From Septoria linicola (Eukaryota > Ascomycota > Dothideomycetes > Mycosphaerellales > Mycosphaerellaceae), in NCBI GenBank assembly GCA_024114885.1, contig CP099419.1:4712001-4776000 (forward strand): DNA of 64,000 bases. The letters run 5' to 3'. Position 1 is the first letter of the stretch; every line of letters begins with the position of its first letter. Position numbers and translations under genes: made by a program. Under the pieces are notes generated by a model. That model made no database searches. It saw only the letters and a list, made by a program, of their open reading frames with translations, and was not told the DNA's origin. Shown here one piece after another: positions 41,637-52,700 of this stretch.

Positions 41637-43223
41637 ATGTCTTCTTTCACGCACATCGTCGTAGGAGCAGGCTCAGCCGGCTGCGTGGTTGCCGCACGAA
41701 TCGCAGAGAATCCAGGTTTCAACGTGCTTCTCCTGGAGGCTGGCCCCGACTGTCTCGAACCAGAAGTTGCGTCAGGTTCGCAGGATGCCCGGCGTGTACC
41801 CATGAAAGGACAATCCGAGATCTTCAACGATCGCATAGATTGGAATCTCCGCGTCGAACTGCCTGGTAATGATTCCATGCATGTTGCTCAAGCCAAGGTC
41901 GTTGGCGGTGGGAGCAGTATCAACGGCGGCACAGCGTTGAGGAATGCCGTGCGCGATTGTGAGGAGTGGACGGAGTTAGGTAACGACGCCTGGGACTGGC
42001 AAAGCGTGGAGCCAGTATATGCTGCACTCGAAAAGGACGAGAGGAGTAGAAAGTCAGGCCTACACCCACTGACACGAATGCAACCAAAGGAGGCGGGCAA
42101 GATCCAGCAAGCATTTGTCGCTGGTGCCATGGAGTGCGGTTTCCCTTGGGCCGAGAATCTCAATGGCACTGGTGTTGAAGGAGTGGGCTCATCACCAGTT
42201 TGTCGTGAGGGCAATGTTCGAGTCAGTGCTGCGAACACCTTCATCGACCCCATTCGCAAGAACCAGAACTTCCAGTTGTGGCCGAACACATGTGTCGATC
42301 GTATAGCTTTCACAGATGGCAACGCAATTGGCGTTGTTTTGAACGACCAGCGCCATATCTCTGCCAGCACGGAGATCATTCTTGCAGCCAGTGCAGTCTT
42401 CACGCCGGCTATACTTCAGCGCAGTGGCATTGGACCTTCTGCTCTCCTTTCGTCGTATTCCATACCTGTCCAGCAAGACCTTCCGGTAGGAGATAATCTG
42501 GTAGACCATCCATGTGTACCTGTTGTTGCACGTCCTAAGCCAGGATCCTACCAGGAAAGTGACTTCTCCCTCCAAATGCAGGCTCGTTGGTCGTCATCAG
42601 CCACGAAGGCCGTGGACTTGCAAATGGTGTGCTTCAGCTACTTGTACGCCGCACCTCCCGACCCTTCTTCACAAAGTGTGCGGAGTCTTGGCGGGTCCGC
42701 TGCGGGACATGTCGCAGGCATCGGTTGCAATGTCAATAAGCCGACCTCTCGCGGCACTGTACAGATTCAGAGTCGTGATCCGAATACTCGACCTCTTGTC
42801 TCGCCGAATTACCTCACCACTGACTTCGACCGTGCTTGCGCTCGCCAGTGCGTACGTTCAGCGTACCAGATCATCACGTCCGATGCGATGCAGCAACAGC
42901 TGTCAGACCCTCTCAGTCTCACCGAGCAGATCATTGCATCTGACAGCTTGCTTGATGACTGGATCCGTTCGCAATACTCCAGCACTTATCACTTCGCAAG
43001 CTCATGTCGCATGGCGTCTCGCCAGAAGGGTGGAGTCGTGGACCAGAGTGGACGAGTGTATGGAGTGAGGAGGCTTCGAATTGCTGATGCCAGCGTCATA
43101 CCGACCGTGCCAGCAGCGAATACTATGTGGACGACCATGATGTTTGCCGATAGGATCGGGCGGAGTATACGCGACCAGAAGCCAGTAACAACAGGTCGTT
43201 GCGTAAACAAGTCTCTTCTTTAG
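41637..43223 (+). CDS. GMC-family FAD oxidoreductase
   Basis: Start chosen at the ATG in the context acgATGtct, because MSSFTHIVVGAGSAGCVVAA puts the FAD-binding GxGxxG at residues 10-15, as usual. The in-frame ATG at 41,451 would add 62 non-conserved residues. The product is 528 residues, normal for the family. Further landmarks: LLLEAG (31-36), VVGGGSSINGGTALRNA (88-104, GMC signature 1), GVGSSPVCREGNVRVSA, ASAVFTPAILQRSGIG (signature 2), and the C-terminal catalytic pair, His452 in YHFASSCRM and Asn495 in PAANTMW. GMC enzymes oxidise alcohols, sugars or choline with FAD. Fungal members of this short type without a signal peptide are usually intracellular. In this cluster it may oxidise the sugar at C1, C2 or C3. 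Single exon, intact, ending 309 bp before the right hAT element. Confidence 0.9.
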   Translation: MSSFTHIVVGAGSAGCVVAARIAENPGFNVLLLEAGPDCLEPEVASGSQDARRVPMKGQSEIFNDRIDWNLRVELPGNDSMHVAQAKVVGGGSSINGGTALRNAVRDCEEWTELGNDAWDWQSVEPVYAALEKDERSRKSGLHPLTRMQPKEAGKIQQAFVAGAMECGFPWAENLNGTGVEGVGSSPVCREGNVRVSAANTFIDPIRKNQNFQLWPNTCVDRIAFTDGNAIGVVLNDQRHISASTEIILAASAVFTPAILQRSGIGPSALLSSYSIPVQQDLPVGDNLVDHPCVPVVARPKPGSYQESDFSLQMQARWSSSATKAVDLQMVCFSYLYAAPPDPSSQSVRSLGGSAAGHVAGIGCNVNKPTSRGTVQIQSRDPNTRPLVSPNYLTTDFDRACARQCVRSAYQIITSDAMQQQLSDPLSLTEQIIASDSLLDDWIRSQYSSTYHFASSCRMASRQKGGVVDQSGRVYGVRRLRIADASVIPTVPAANTMWTTMMFADRIGRSIRDQKPVTTGRCVNKSLL

Positions 43224-43532
43224 GTAGTTTCTACACGAATGTATCTCACCGAAGTAGAACTAAGTCAAATCAAGCCTAGCATATGCTACAAGGCCCGATC
43301 GCCAGGAGATGGGCCATGCAATATCACACATAGCCCATCTTCCTAGATGCGCTGTATTTGTGGGCTCCCGGGCAGGCTCGCACGGCATTACAATCAAGAG
43401 AGCCAGACCTCTTGTCCAGCCAAGCCACGTCACCGTATTGCTTACTCTTCCGCCTCTCGCCATCTCCGGCTTCGTCAGGTGTGTATGCTGCCATAGCGTG
43501 GTTACGCGTATATAGGTCGTTCGCGTGGCGCA
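43224..43532. other. Island right edge: 3' flank of the GMC gene
   Basis: Normal composition up to the transposon end at 43,533. The eight bases before it are gtggcgca, a possible target duplication whose partner on the far side has been lost. No gene supported. Confidence 0.55.
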
Positions 43533-43698
43533 CAGGGTGGCTCAAAGACAGGCGCTTTAGTACGTACTGTACTGTCTGATTAAGCTTAGTACAGATAGAC
43601 GGAGAGGACTAGCGCACTACTACAAACAGGCGACAGCCGGTCGCCTATATCGATACGTACTATGTAGCGCCAAGCATAGTTATATAGACCTACCTTAA

Positions 43699-43724
43699 CC
43701 GTGTCCGTGTCCGTGTCCGTGTCC
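43699..43724 (-). repeat. Hexamer array (ggacac)n in the right hAT arm
   Basis: About four units, written ccgtgt on the plus strand. The left arm has about six. The array sits at the same place in both arms and differs only in unit number. Confidence 0.85.
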
Positions 43725-44874
43725 TAGCTCTTTCTAGTAGAATTACGGCAATTGTTTTATACGACGGCGCTAGAGCGTTTATTATACTATTCTCTATATA
43801 TACGAAATAATTCGGTAGAGTCCGTAGGTATATAGGATAGTATAGCTAGACTATTATAAGTGTCTAGTTTACTACGCGCGTATTAAAGATAAGAGGATTA
43901 GTATAGTTATTTAAAAGTAAGAAGCGGCTAAAGCTATACGATTAGGCAATCTAATTAGTTTAGTTATAATAACCGAGCTCGCTTATATACGCTTAATATT
44001 AAATCTAATAGCTTAAGACTCTAAATTCCTCGTAATCTATCGTCGTAATTATAGTATAGTTTCTTCTATACTAAATAATATTACTAAAATATACTAGATA
44101 GATAAGCTTAGTAGTATAAAATAAAGCTTAGATAGTTAGCTAAATTTCTATATAAAAATATTTCTATATTTATATAGTTCTAGTACTAGTAATTTAAGCT
44201 CGTTTTCTTATCGTATTTCTAAATTAATAAATCGTTACTTTCTAGTCTAACCTAAGATCTAACTCTAATATTATATTTATATCTTTATAGAACCTTATAA
44301 TAGCGCGTATAACTAAACAAACTACGACGATTCTAATAGGAAAACGTATTTACTCTAAAACGCGTTATATATAGCGTAATAGCGATTAGAAGCGCGTTTA
44401 GTAATATCTTAAGGTTATAACTTATAAGTTTATAAGGATTTAGAGAAGCTAGATAGTTACTTTTATAATAATAATAATATAAAGGCGCGTCGAAAATATA
44501 GCGATAGACGCGACTATAGACTTTATAGAGTTAGAGCTTAGTTTAGAGACTATTATCGATAACCTTACTAAGTTATATACTAAATCGTAGCTTCCTAGAG
44601 CTTATTCTAGCTATTATAGTTATACTAGATTTCTCGTAGATAGACTACGCTTTAAAGGCTTTATACTAACTCTCTCTAGTAAATACTCTAAAACGAGCTA
44701 GTACTAGAAACTAGAGATTAGAGTAGAGTTAACTAAGGTAGCGACTAGTACGCGTTACTAGCTCTATAGAGTATACTTTAAGAAGCCTAGTTCTTAAGGC
44801 TTAGTATTAAAGAGTATTACCTCGACTATACGACTAATCGACTATCTATATAATCTAGCTTTTAGTAAAGGTTA

Positions 44875-45147
44875 TTAAAAGTAGAGAGCGTATTATATAC
44901 TATATAATATTAAGGAGGATATAGCGTAGTAAAGAAGAATAGAGGATTAATCTTAAACTAACTTATATATATAGTATAGTAGTAATATACTAGGAACTAA
45001 ATATAAAGTTAATTTAGTTAGTTATCTAAGAAGAGAAGAAAGAGAAGCAAGATATACTTCTTACTAAGCCTTAGGTAGATACCTTAGGTATCTAGAACTA
45101 TACTTAGATATCTATATCTAGACTAACTATCTAGAATATATTCTTAA
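44875..45147. mobile_element. 273-bp insertion in the right hAT arm, flanked by a 9-bp direct repeat
   Basis: The left arm has taaaggtta once (about 30,434-30,442, reverse complement). The right arm has it on each side of extra sequence, at 44,866-44,874 and 45,148-45,156. The insert begins ttaaaagtag and ends tattcttaa, so the ends are weakly inverted. Its size, the duplication and the lack of coding capacity fit a non-autonomous DNA transposon (MITE). It is itself RIP-mutated. Confidence 0.6.
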
Positions 45148-45737
45148 TAAAGGTTACTACTAGACGCGAGATAGTAAGTATATAGCGCTAGTAGTAGGTA
45201 TAGGCTATAAACGAAAGGCTAAAACTAATAGAGATATACGAGCTTCTTTCGCTACTAAATAATAACGCGTAGACGACTATACTATCTTTAATTAAATTAG
45301 CTAGTAGAAGGTATATCTCGAGTAGAAGATAGGCGACGATTAATTACTTCGTAATACTATCTTAAAACGATTACGCTAGCTCCTTAGTTTCTAAAACTAA
45401 TATATTTTAGACCTCGTACCTTAGAACTATATAACCTACTAGCGTTAGTTAATAAAGCTATTTACTAGCTTAAAACTAGCTATCTAACGCTTTATAAATA
45501 AGGTATAGAGCGACGTTATCGTATTCTTTAATAGTTAAAAGTCTAATAACAAGCTAGAGTTAATAGAGATATTTAGATACTTTATCGATAAATATAGTTA
45601 TAATCGTATAGTAATACTAGGCTTACGTAATATATTTAGCTCGTACGATTTATTAGATATTATAGATACTATACTAGAGGTTATCTACGAATATAGTATT
45701 AAGAAGAAGGTTAAATACTTTATATCTAATAACGTAA

Positions 45738-46016
45738 TAATAGATAATAACTACTCTAATACTAACCTCCTAGGCAGGTATAAGAGTAGTCGCTATAGAA
45801 CAAGACCTATTCGGATAGTAATAGTCTTATAATATATTAATTAACTAGTAGTAACGAGCTTAAAATAGTAGTCCTAAGACTAAGAGCCTATACTAGGACT
45901 ATAGAATATTAAATTAATTAAGTAGAGTAAATATTACTATCTTAGAAACGAGCTACTACCTTACTTTTATACTAAAACTACTAAGTACGGTATATAGGTA
46001 GGCCTTTACCTTACTA
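45738..46016 (-). repeat. LTR of Gypsy copy 2 (left)
   Basis: 279 bp, same ends as the LTRs of copy 1 (taatagataa ... ccttacta). Confidence 0.88.
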
Positions 46017-46139
46017 ATCCTCTCTTCCTTAGTATCTAACTAGATACCTAACTACCTATAGATCTTACTTAGAATTGCTTAAAACTAGCTAGTTTTTCTA
46101 TTAAAGTCTATTAAACTTTTAATTAGAGGTCTATTAAAT

Positions 46140-46162
46140 AGTTACCTTTTCTAACGATAACT
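46140..46162. repeat. 23-bp near-palindrome 4, Gypsy copy 2
   Basis: Starts agttacctttt and ends aacgataact; counterpart of 17,181-17,203, with g changed to a in the left arm. Confidence 0.75.
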
Positions 46163-49100
46163 ACTAAAAACACCTTCTTAGATCCGATCGTTATTCGCTA
46201 GACGCTACTCTTCTACTATATCCTTAGGAATCTTCTTAGGAATAGCCTCTCTCTTCTTTAATACTAATACTTCTAAGTTACTATCTACGCTTATAAAGCT
46301 AGCTTTACTAAATACCTACTTCTTAATATCTATAGCTATAGCGTAGGTAGTATCGAATTAAGTTTTAGCTATAGTCTACTACTTAGCTATATAGATCTTG
46401 AACTCCTCCTTACTTATACTAAAGAGCTTCTTTATTTCTATACTTACTACCTAATCTGTCTATAGAACTCGGCCTACTAAGGTATCGGAAATCGGGCCTA
46501 GGCTAGTTAATAGTACCTCTATAGCGAAAGGTTTTGTCGCTCGTATAGGGTATATAGTACTAGAAGCTATAAAGAGTATCCGCTCGTAGTAGAGATATAC
46601 GTTATAGATCGTAGGAACGTTAACGTAATTACTATTAGGTAGCTTATCTAACGTATAACTATTAGAGTAGGCTAGAAATACTATTAGAATTATACGATAC
46701 TCTTCGCCTATACGAGTATACCGCTAAGGGATATAGGAGTACGAAATAACTAGCGAGCCTATATTAGTATAAGGATTCTTCTAACTAAGCTTAAGATTAG
46801 CTTTTATTTTATTAGTAATTACTAGAGGTATAGTCTCGACGAAACCTATACTATAGCTTTACTTATTAGCGATAATACGTCTTACTAGCTACTTTGCCTC
46901 CTTAGAGTTAAAGAGCTCTTTACTAGCCGCGTTAGAGGTTAATAAAAGTCGTCTTCTATCGCTAGTATCGTCTAGAGAGATCGTAAATTAAACCTAATTA
47001 AGGCTCTTCTTCTTAAGTAGTATATTCTCGTTTAAGGCGATATACTAGAAGCCGTTAGAGTAGTTAGAACTAGCCTTATCGTCGAAGATATAAAAGGTAG
47101 TAGATAGGTAGGCTACGTACTTAACGGTCGTATATAGAGTAGTAACTAGCTAGTATAGCTATAGTAAAGGATATTAGTAAAGAAGCTATTAGGATAGCGA
47201 GTACTATATACTACGAGACTAACTATACTAACTAATAGCTATATTATACTATCGATATACTATAAACTTATACTATATAGCTTCGAGTAAAGAGTCTAGG
47301 ATCTAAAATAGGCCTCTAGTAGAAGGAGAATAAAAGAGGAAGCCGTAATCGGTCTAGGTACCCTTATTACTATCGTAGTCTAAGAGCTCTTAAGCCCTCT
47401 AATAGATATTAGAAGTAACCTTCAAGTCTACTTTAGTTACTACGAACTAAAAGAGTCTAAGATAGCTTCTACCTACCTCGTATATTAGAGCGTTAATATC
47501 GTCCTCTAGTTCCTAAGTATTAGTACTCTTCTTACTACGACAAGAGCGTCCTACTAGCTTAGAGAAGAAAGTATTCGCTTCTAGCTTAAACTATATCCGA
47601 TTTTAAGTATTCTAGGCGATAAGGGCTTAGAGATCAGCTATACTACCTATCTAAATAATACACTAGTAGAGGGTATACGTTACGTTAGCTGTCTTTAGTA
47701 GCTTTAAACCTATAGTATTACCTATCTTAGCTATATATTCTTTATAAAGAGGCTAGCTAAGGTATAGAAGAATATTAATTAAAGCGTAGCTCTTAGCTAC
47801 TTTCTTCTTCTCCTAGATATTATCGATTTCTTTAAGAACTCTACTAACGATTATATAGTAGTAGACTTTAGAGGTAACACTATCCTTTATATAAGCCTAG
47901 TAACGTAGATTAGACTCTAAGTCGCTCTCTAGCTTAATTCCGCTATTATCTTCTAGTATAATTAGTAATAGGCGTTACGGACCTAGTAGTAGCTCTATCG
48001 TAGGTAAAACTTAGTCTTATATAAGATCGCTATTATCTAAAGTACTTAGTATAGGAGAAGTTTCGATCGAGTTAATAATAGTTTCTCTAGCGCGAATTCT
48101 AGTAAGCCTCTCGCTCTTACGAAGGACGAGCGTAGGCTTCTTTATAGAGCTTAGCGTTAACTTCTCTAACTAAGCTTTTAGCTTCTATATAGTACTAGGC
48201 GATACAGAATCTTTAAAGCGAGGCTCTAGAGTTATAAGTAAATTACCTTCTTCTTCTCTTTCTTAATTAGAGTTTCGAGTAGGACTAGATAAGGATAGGC
48301 TCTTAGGCGTAGAGGAAGAGAGACGTCTATTAGGTCTTAGGTTTCTAGGAGGAGGTAATAGTCTATAGGATATCGAGAGCTATCTCTCTACTACTAGGAA
48401 TACGTAAGTCGGTTCTTCGAAAGCCTCTCCTTTAGTAAGCTTAACTATAAATCTATACTAATTAAGTCTATAGCCTACCTCTAGGCGTACTTCTCTTATC
48501 TTATAGCTAAACACGTCGACTTACGAGAGCTCTACCTTGAACTTATTCTAGTAGCGTCTCCTATCTAAGTTCGTATTAATAAAGCCTAAGCTTTACGAGC
48601 TAGGAGTCTTCTTACTCCTCTATAGCTAAAAATACTAGCTACGAGAGAATATATTCGCTACCTACTAATAGAAACGATCTTACTTTTACTACGCTAAGAA
48701 AACCTAGTCTTTAGGCTCGCTTTCTTTAAAGACGCCTTTATACTTATTTAACTATTAACGAAGGTTCCTAAGTATCTCTTTATTATATAAGACTTAGTTA
48801 AGGAAGAGGAAGTTCTACTCGTACCTAAACTCTATACGTAGCTACTACTAGATTAAGTTTCTCTCCTTTACTAAGTCTTAGCCTTCTTAGCGTATTTTCT
48901 TTATATTATCGCGCTTTACGCTCTACGCGTTAAGGTACTTTAGTAAAATCTTAGCTAAGAGGCGTTTAAAGAAGTTAAATATACTAATCTTTATTCTATT
49001 ATTTACTTTCTCGACCTACTTAAGTACTAAGTCGATACTCTTCTCTTATTCTTATAGAGTCTCTAGCGATAGAATAGCTTTAGTAGCGTTATTAAGGTTC

Positions 49101-49709
49101 GTTATACTAGTAAGAGGTCTACTTAGAGGCTAGAAGCTAACGATAGAGCCTTCGTAATTAATACGAGCGAGCGCTATACCTTATATAGAACTTAAAGAAG
49201 CTATTTTTCGTCTTTTCTTTAAAGAATCTTGTCTAGGCAGTTCTTATATCGGACTTCGAATAGGCGAGGTAGAAGACGAAAGCGCTAGTCTTAATAAGCG
49301 CTTAGGCGTTAAAGAACGCTAGAAAGGGGAAGTCTTGTTCTTTATATACGAGAGAGAAAGAGAACGTCTTTAAATAGTCGTATTAGTAGCTTAGGGCGAT
49401 ATAAAGCGCGTAACTAGTAATAAGTAACTTAAATAGCGAGGAGGGTTAGGCGCGTAACTAGTTATAGAGTTTTCTATTATATTAGTTACCGCTTACGTAT
49501 ATAAACAGCTATATAGCGTTACTAGATAGTAACGAAAGATAAGAATCGAACTTAATAGAAGTAAAGCCTTATAGTAACTAATTAATAGTTAATAAGGAAG
49601 AAGAGATCGTTTAGAGCGTAAAAGTAGTCTAATTATATACCTTATCGTAGTAGCGTAACTACTATTAGGATTAGAGGTCTATACGTAAGGCTTAGTTATA
49701 TAAGGTTTT

Positions 49710-49732
49710 AGTTATCGTTTAAAAAGACAACT
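49710..49732. repeat. 23-bp near-palindrome 3, Gypsy copy 2
   Basis: Starts agttatcgttt and ends aaagacaact; counterpart of 20,745-20,767, at the junction between pol and the third ORF. Confidence 0.75.
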
Positions 49733-52700
49733 AAAAGTTTACTTTACCTTAACGCTTCTATAGCTATCGTATACTACTAACGCTACTACTAACTATAGTA
49801 GTATATACCTTACTATCGCTAACGAGGACTAAGACTTAGATATCGTCGTTATTACCTTTACTAACTTAAAAGAGCTTTATTTTTCGTATATCTAGTCGAC
49901 TTACTAGATCGCGCTTTCTATATCGTAAGAGACCGCTAGCGCTATAATTAATAGCTAGAAAGGAGCTATTAGAGCTATCGCTACTAAAGATTCAAGCTTC
50001 TCTACCTTTATATAGGCTAAAAAACCTTAAACTTTAAGAATTCTCTACTAGAAACTAATATCTTTAGCGATTCCTTTAGTTAGGTGAAAATTATTAGTAA
50101 AAAGATCTTTAGGATAGAAAATTATTATCTTACTTCGCTAATTAGTAATAGAAAAGGGCTCTAGAAAGATAGATCGTAGTACTAACCTTAGAAATCGCTA
50201 GTAGAAAAGAGCTTCGAGAGTATAGATCTAGCTTAGATTTTAAGATCTAGTAGTAGAAAGTAGCTTAGGATAGCTAACTTTTATAGCGATAGTAGGCTCG
50301 GGACTTAGAAAAAGAAGTAGGATAGTAGGTTAGCTAGTAGATATAAAGTCTATACTTAAAAGTTAAGCTTAGAGAAGTAACTAGCTATATAGATACTTAT
50401 CTTAGCTATAGAAAACAGCGTTAGGATAGTTAAGATTAGCTAGATTTCTACTAATCTAGTAAAAGAGAAGCTTAGGAGGCTTAGATTAGAGCTCGATAGT
50501 AGCTTTAGGAATAAAAGAAGTACTTAGAATAGCTAAGATTTAGCTAGATTTCTACTAGTCTAGTAAATTATAAGCTTAAGAAGCTCCGATTAGAGCTTAA
50601 TAGTAGCTTTAGGACTAAGAGAAGCGCTTAGAAAGGTTAGATTAGAGCTCTAGGAATAAAAGAAGCGCTTAGGATAGTATAGACTTAGAAAGATTAGCTC
50701 TTTTATAGTAGAGGCTAGGCTTTAGTAGCTAGATCTTAGCTTATACCTCTAATTAAATATCGTCTATCGAATTTCTACTTCTTTAACTCTACTAGGCTAG
50801 CTTTAGCCTTTAGCTTACTAAGTCTTCTACTTCTTCTTTAAGCTCTATTAGTAGCTAGCGTATATAACTCTTTCTTTCTTCTTAAGTTATTACTAATAGC
50901 TTACTAATAAAGATCTATAGATACTTATACCTAGGTAGAAGTCCTAGTTCTATAATCTTCTCTATTAGTAGTAGTACTTCTTCTAGTTTAACCTAATCTA
51001 GAACTAGCTTTAGGTTTTCTTATAGAAAGATATATTTCTTAAGGTCTATCCTCTTATAGATATACTCTCGTTTTAAGCTATCTAGTTCCTTAAGCTTATA
51101 CGATATACCTCTCTATAATACTTTAGATACTCTAAAAGAGCCTTCTTACCTAAACGTAAGCTTATAGGAGAAGCTAGTTTTTAACTTAGAGTAGTATACT
51201 AATACGAGATCTTCTTCCTTTAGTATAGTAAGGTCTATATAGCGATATTTATCGAAGTACGCCTTGTTCTATTCTCGGAGACGCTATTAACGTAGTCGTC
51301 CTTCTTCTATAGTCGTTTCTATAGCTTCTAGAGCCTAAGCTCGAATCGTAAGAAGCTCTACTCTAGTCTTAACCTTACCTTAATCTATAATCTAGAAGGT
51401 ATAGTGTTCTAGCTCGATTAGTAGTACTACGTCACGCTTAATTATTACCTCTAATAGTATTAGGCTAGTAGTAGAGACTATTATCGTTCTCTCTACCTAT
51501 AGAACCGCTAGAATATAGTTACGAATCGTATAAAGGCCGCTATTAGAGAGCTTTAAGTAAGCGTCTAATATTATCTTATAGCTAACTTTAACGATAGCGT
51601 TAGACTAAAGGTAGTATAGCGAAATATTAATACGTTTAATACTATACGATAGTAGTAGCTTCTCTATATTACTAAGGTTAGTCTTATAGTTATCGAGGAT
51701 AACTTCTATAGCGGTACTCTACTAGTAAAAGATCTCTTCCTATATAAACCTTACTATCTATACTAAGGAGATACTCTTTACTAGGTACTAGAATATACGT
51801 ACTTCTAGCTAGCGCGATAGAGACTCGCGTATAACTATTAACGAATAGTTCTTTAAGATATATAAGCTATCGATATACTACTACTAGCCGACTATAACTT
51901 AGAGCGGGATCTATAGTTCTCTAGGTACCTATCTCTTATACTAAAGACTATAAATAGTATATTACCGAATAGCGAGCGAGATTTAAGCCTAGACTCTATC
52001 CTACTACTATCGTTTCTAGATAAGATTATACGTCTATTTAGCGCTATAGTAACTATTCTTATAATAGTATACTTTAATAATATGAGCTCGCGCTTTAGGT
52101 TTATTAATAACTCGCTATAGAGGTCTAGCTACTCGCTCTTAGCGCTAGAGCTAGTTATTCTTAATATAAAATAGCTGACATTTCTTCCTTAACTACTTAT
52201 ACTCGTTATTAGAAACTCTCTTAGGTCTTTATATTCGTATAAGTATAAAAGCGATATTTATTAACTCCTAAGAGTAGATCCTATTAATTATAGGTAGCTC
52301 GCTCTAAATTACCTATATAGAGAAAGCGTTAACGTAAAAGGTATCGAAGAATTACTTATTAATTATTAGATCTACGTCTTCTTCCTATTCTATAGCCTCT
52401 ATATCTTTAGGCGTAGTAGGCTTCCTTAATAACGAATCCGGAGCTATATACTTCTTACTAGGAATATATATAACGTTAAAGTTAAAGAGGTAGATCTATA
52501 CTAGCTAGCGCGTTATTACTATATTCGGTAAATTAGAGGTAGCTTTATTAAGCTAGTAAATAAGAGTATTTATATTAATCTCTAGTTAGAAGTATACTCT
52601 AAATAGCTATAGTTTTAGCTTCTTTAATACCTTTAGTATACTAAGGTATTCGCGCTTTCTAGTATTATACTTAACCTCTACTAGGTTAAATAGGCCGGAC

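Larger units (their letters stand above)
43533..45737 (+). mobile_element. Right hAT transposon copy, inverted relative to the left copy, truncated
   Basis: Begins cagggtggctcaaagacagg, a hAT-type terminal repeat with its original CA intact. It then matches the reverse complement of the left copy through 45,737. The first 200 bases keep many CpA/TpG pairs; beyond that RIP is heavy. The plus strand encodes the transposase, including the counterpart of the EVIYEYGIKKKVKYF segment at about 45,680-45,720. Its 3' half is absent: Gypsy copy 2 begins inside it, and hAT sequence does not resume on the other side. A 273-bp insertion lies at 44,875-45,147. Confidence 0.7.
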
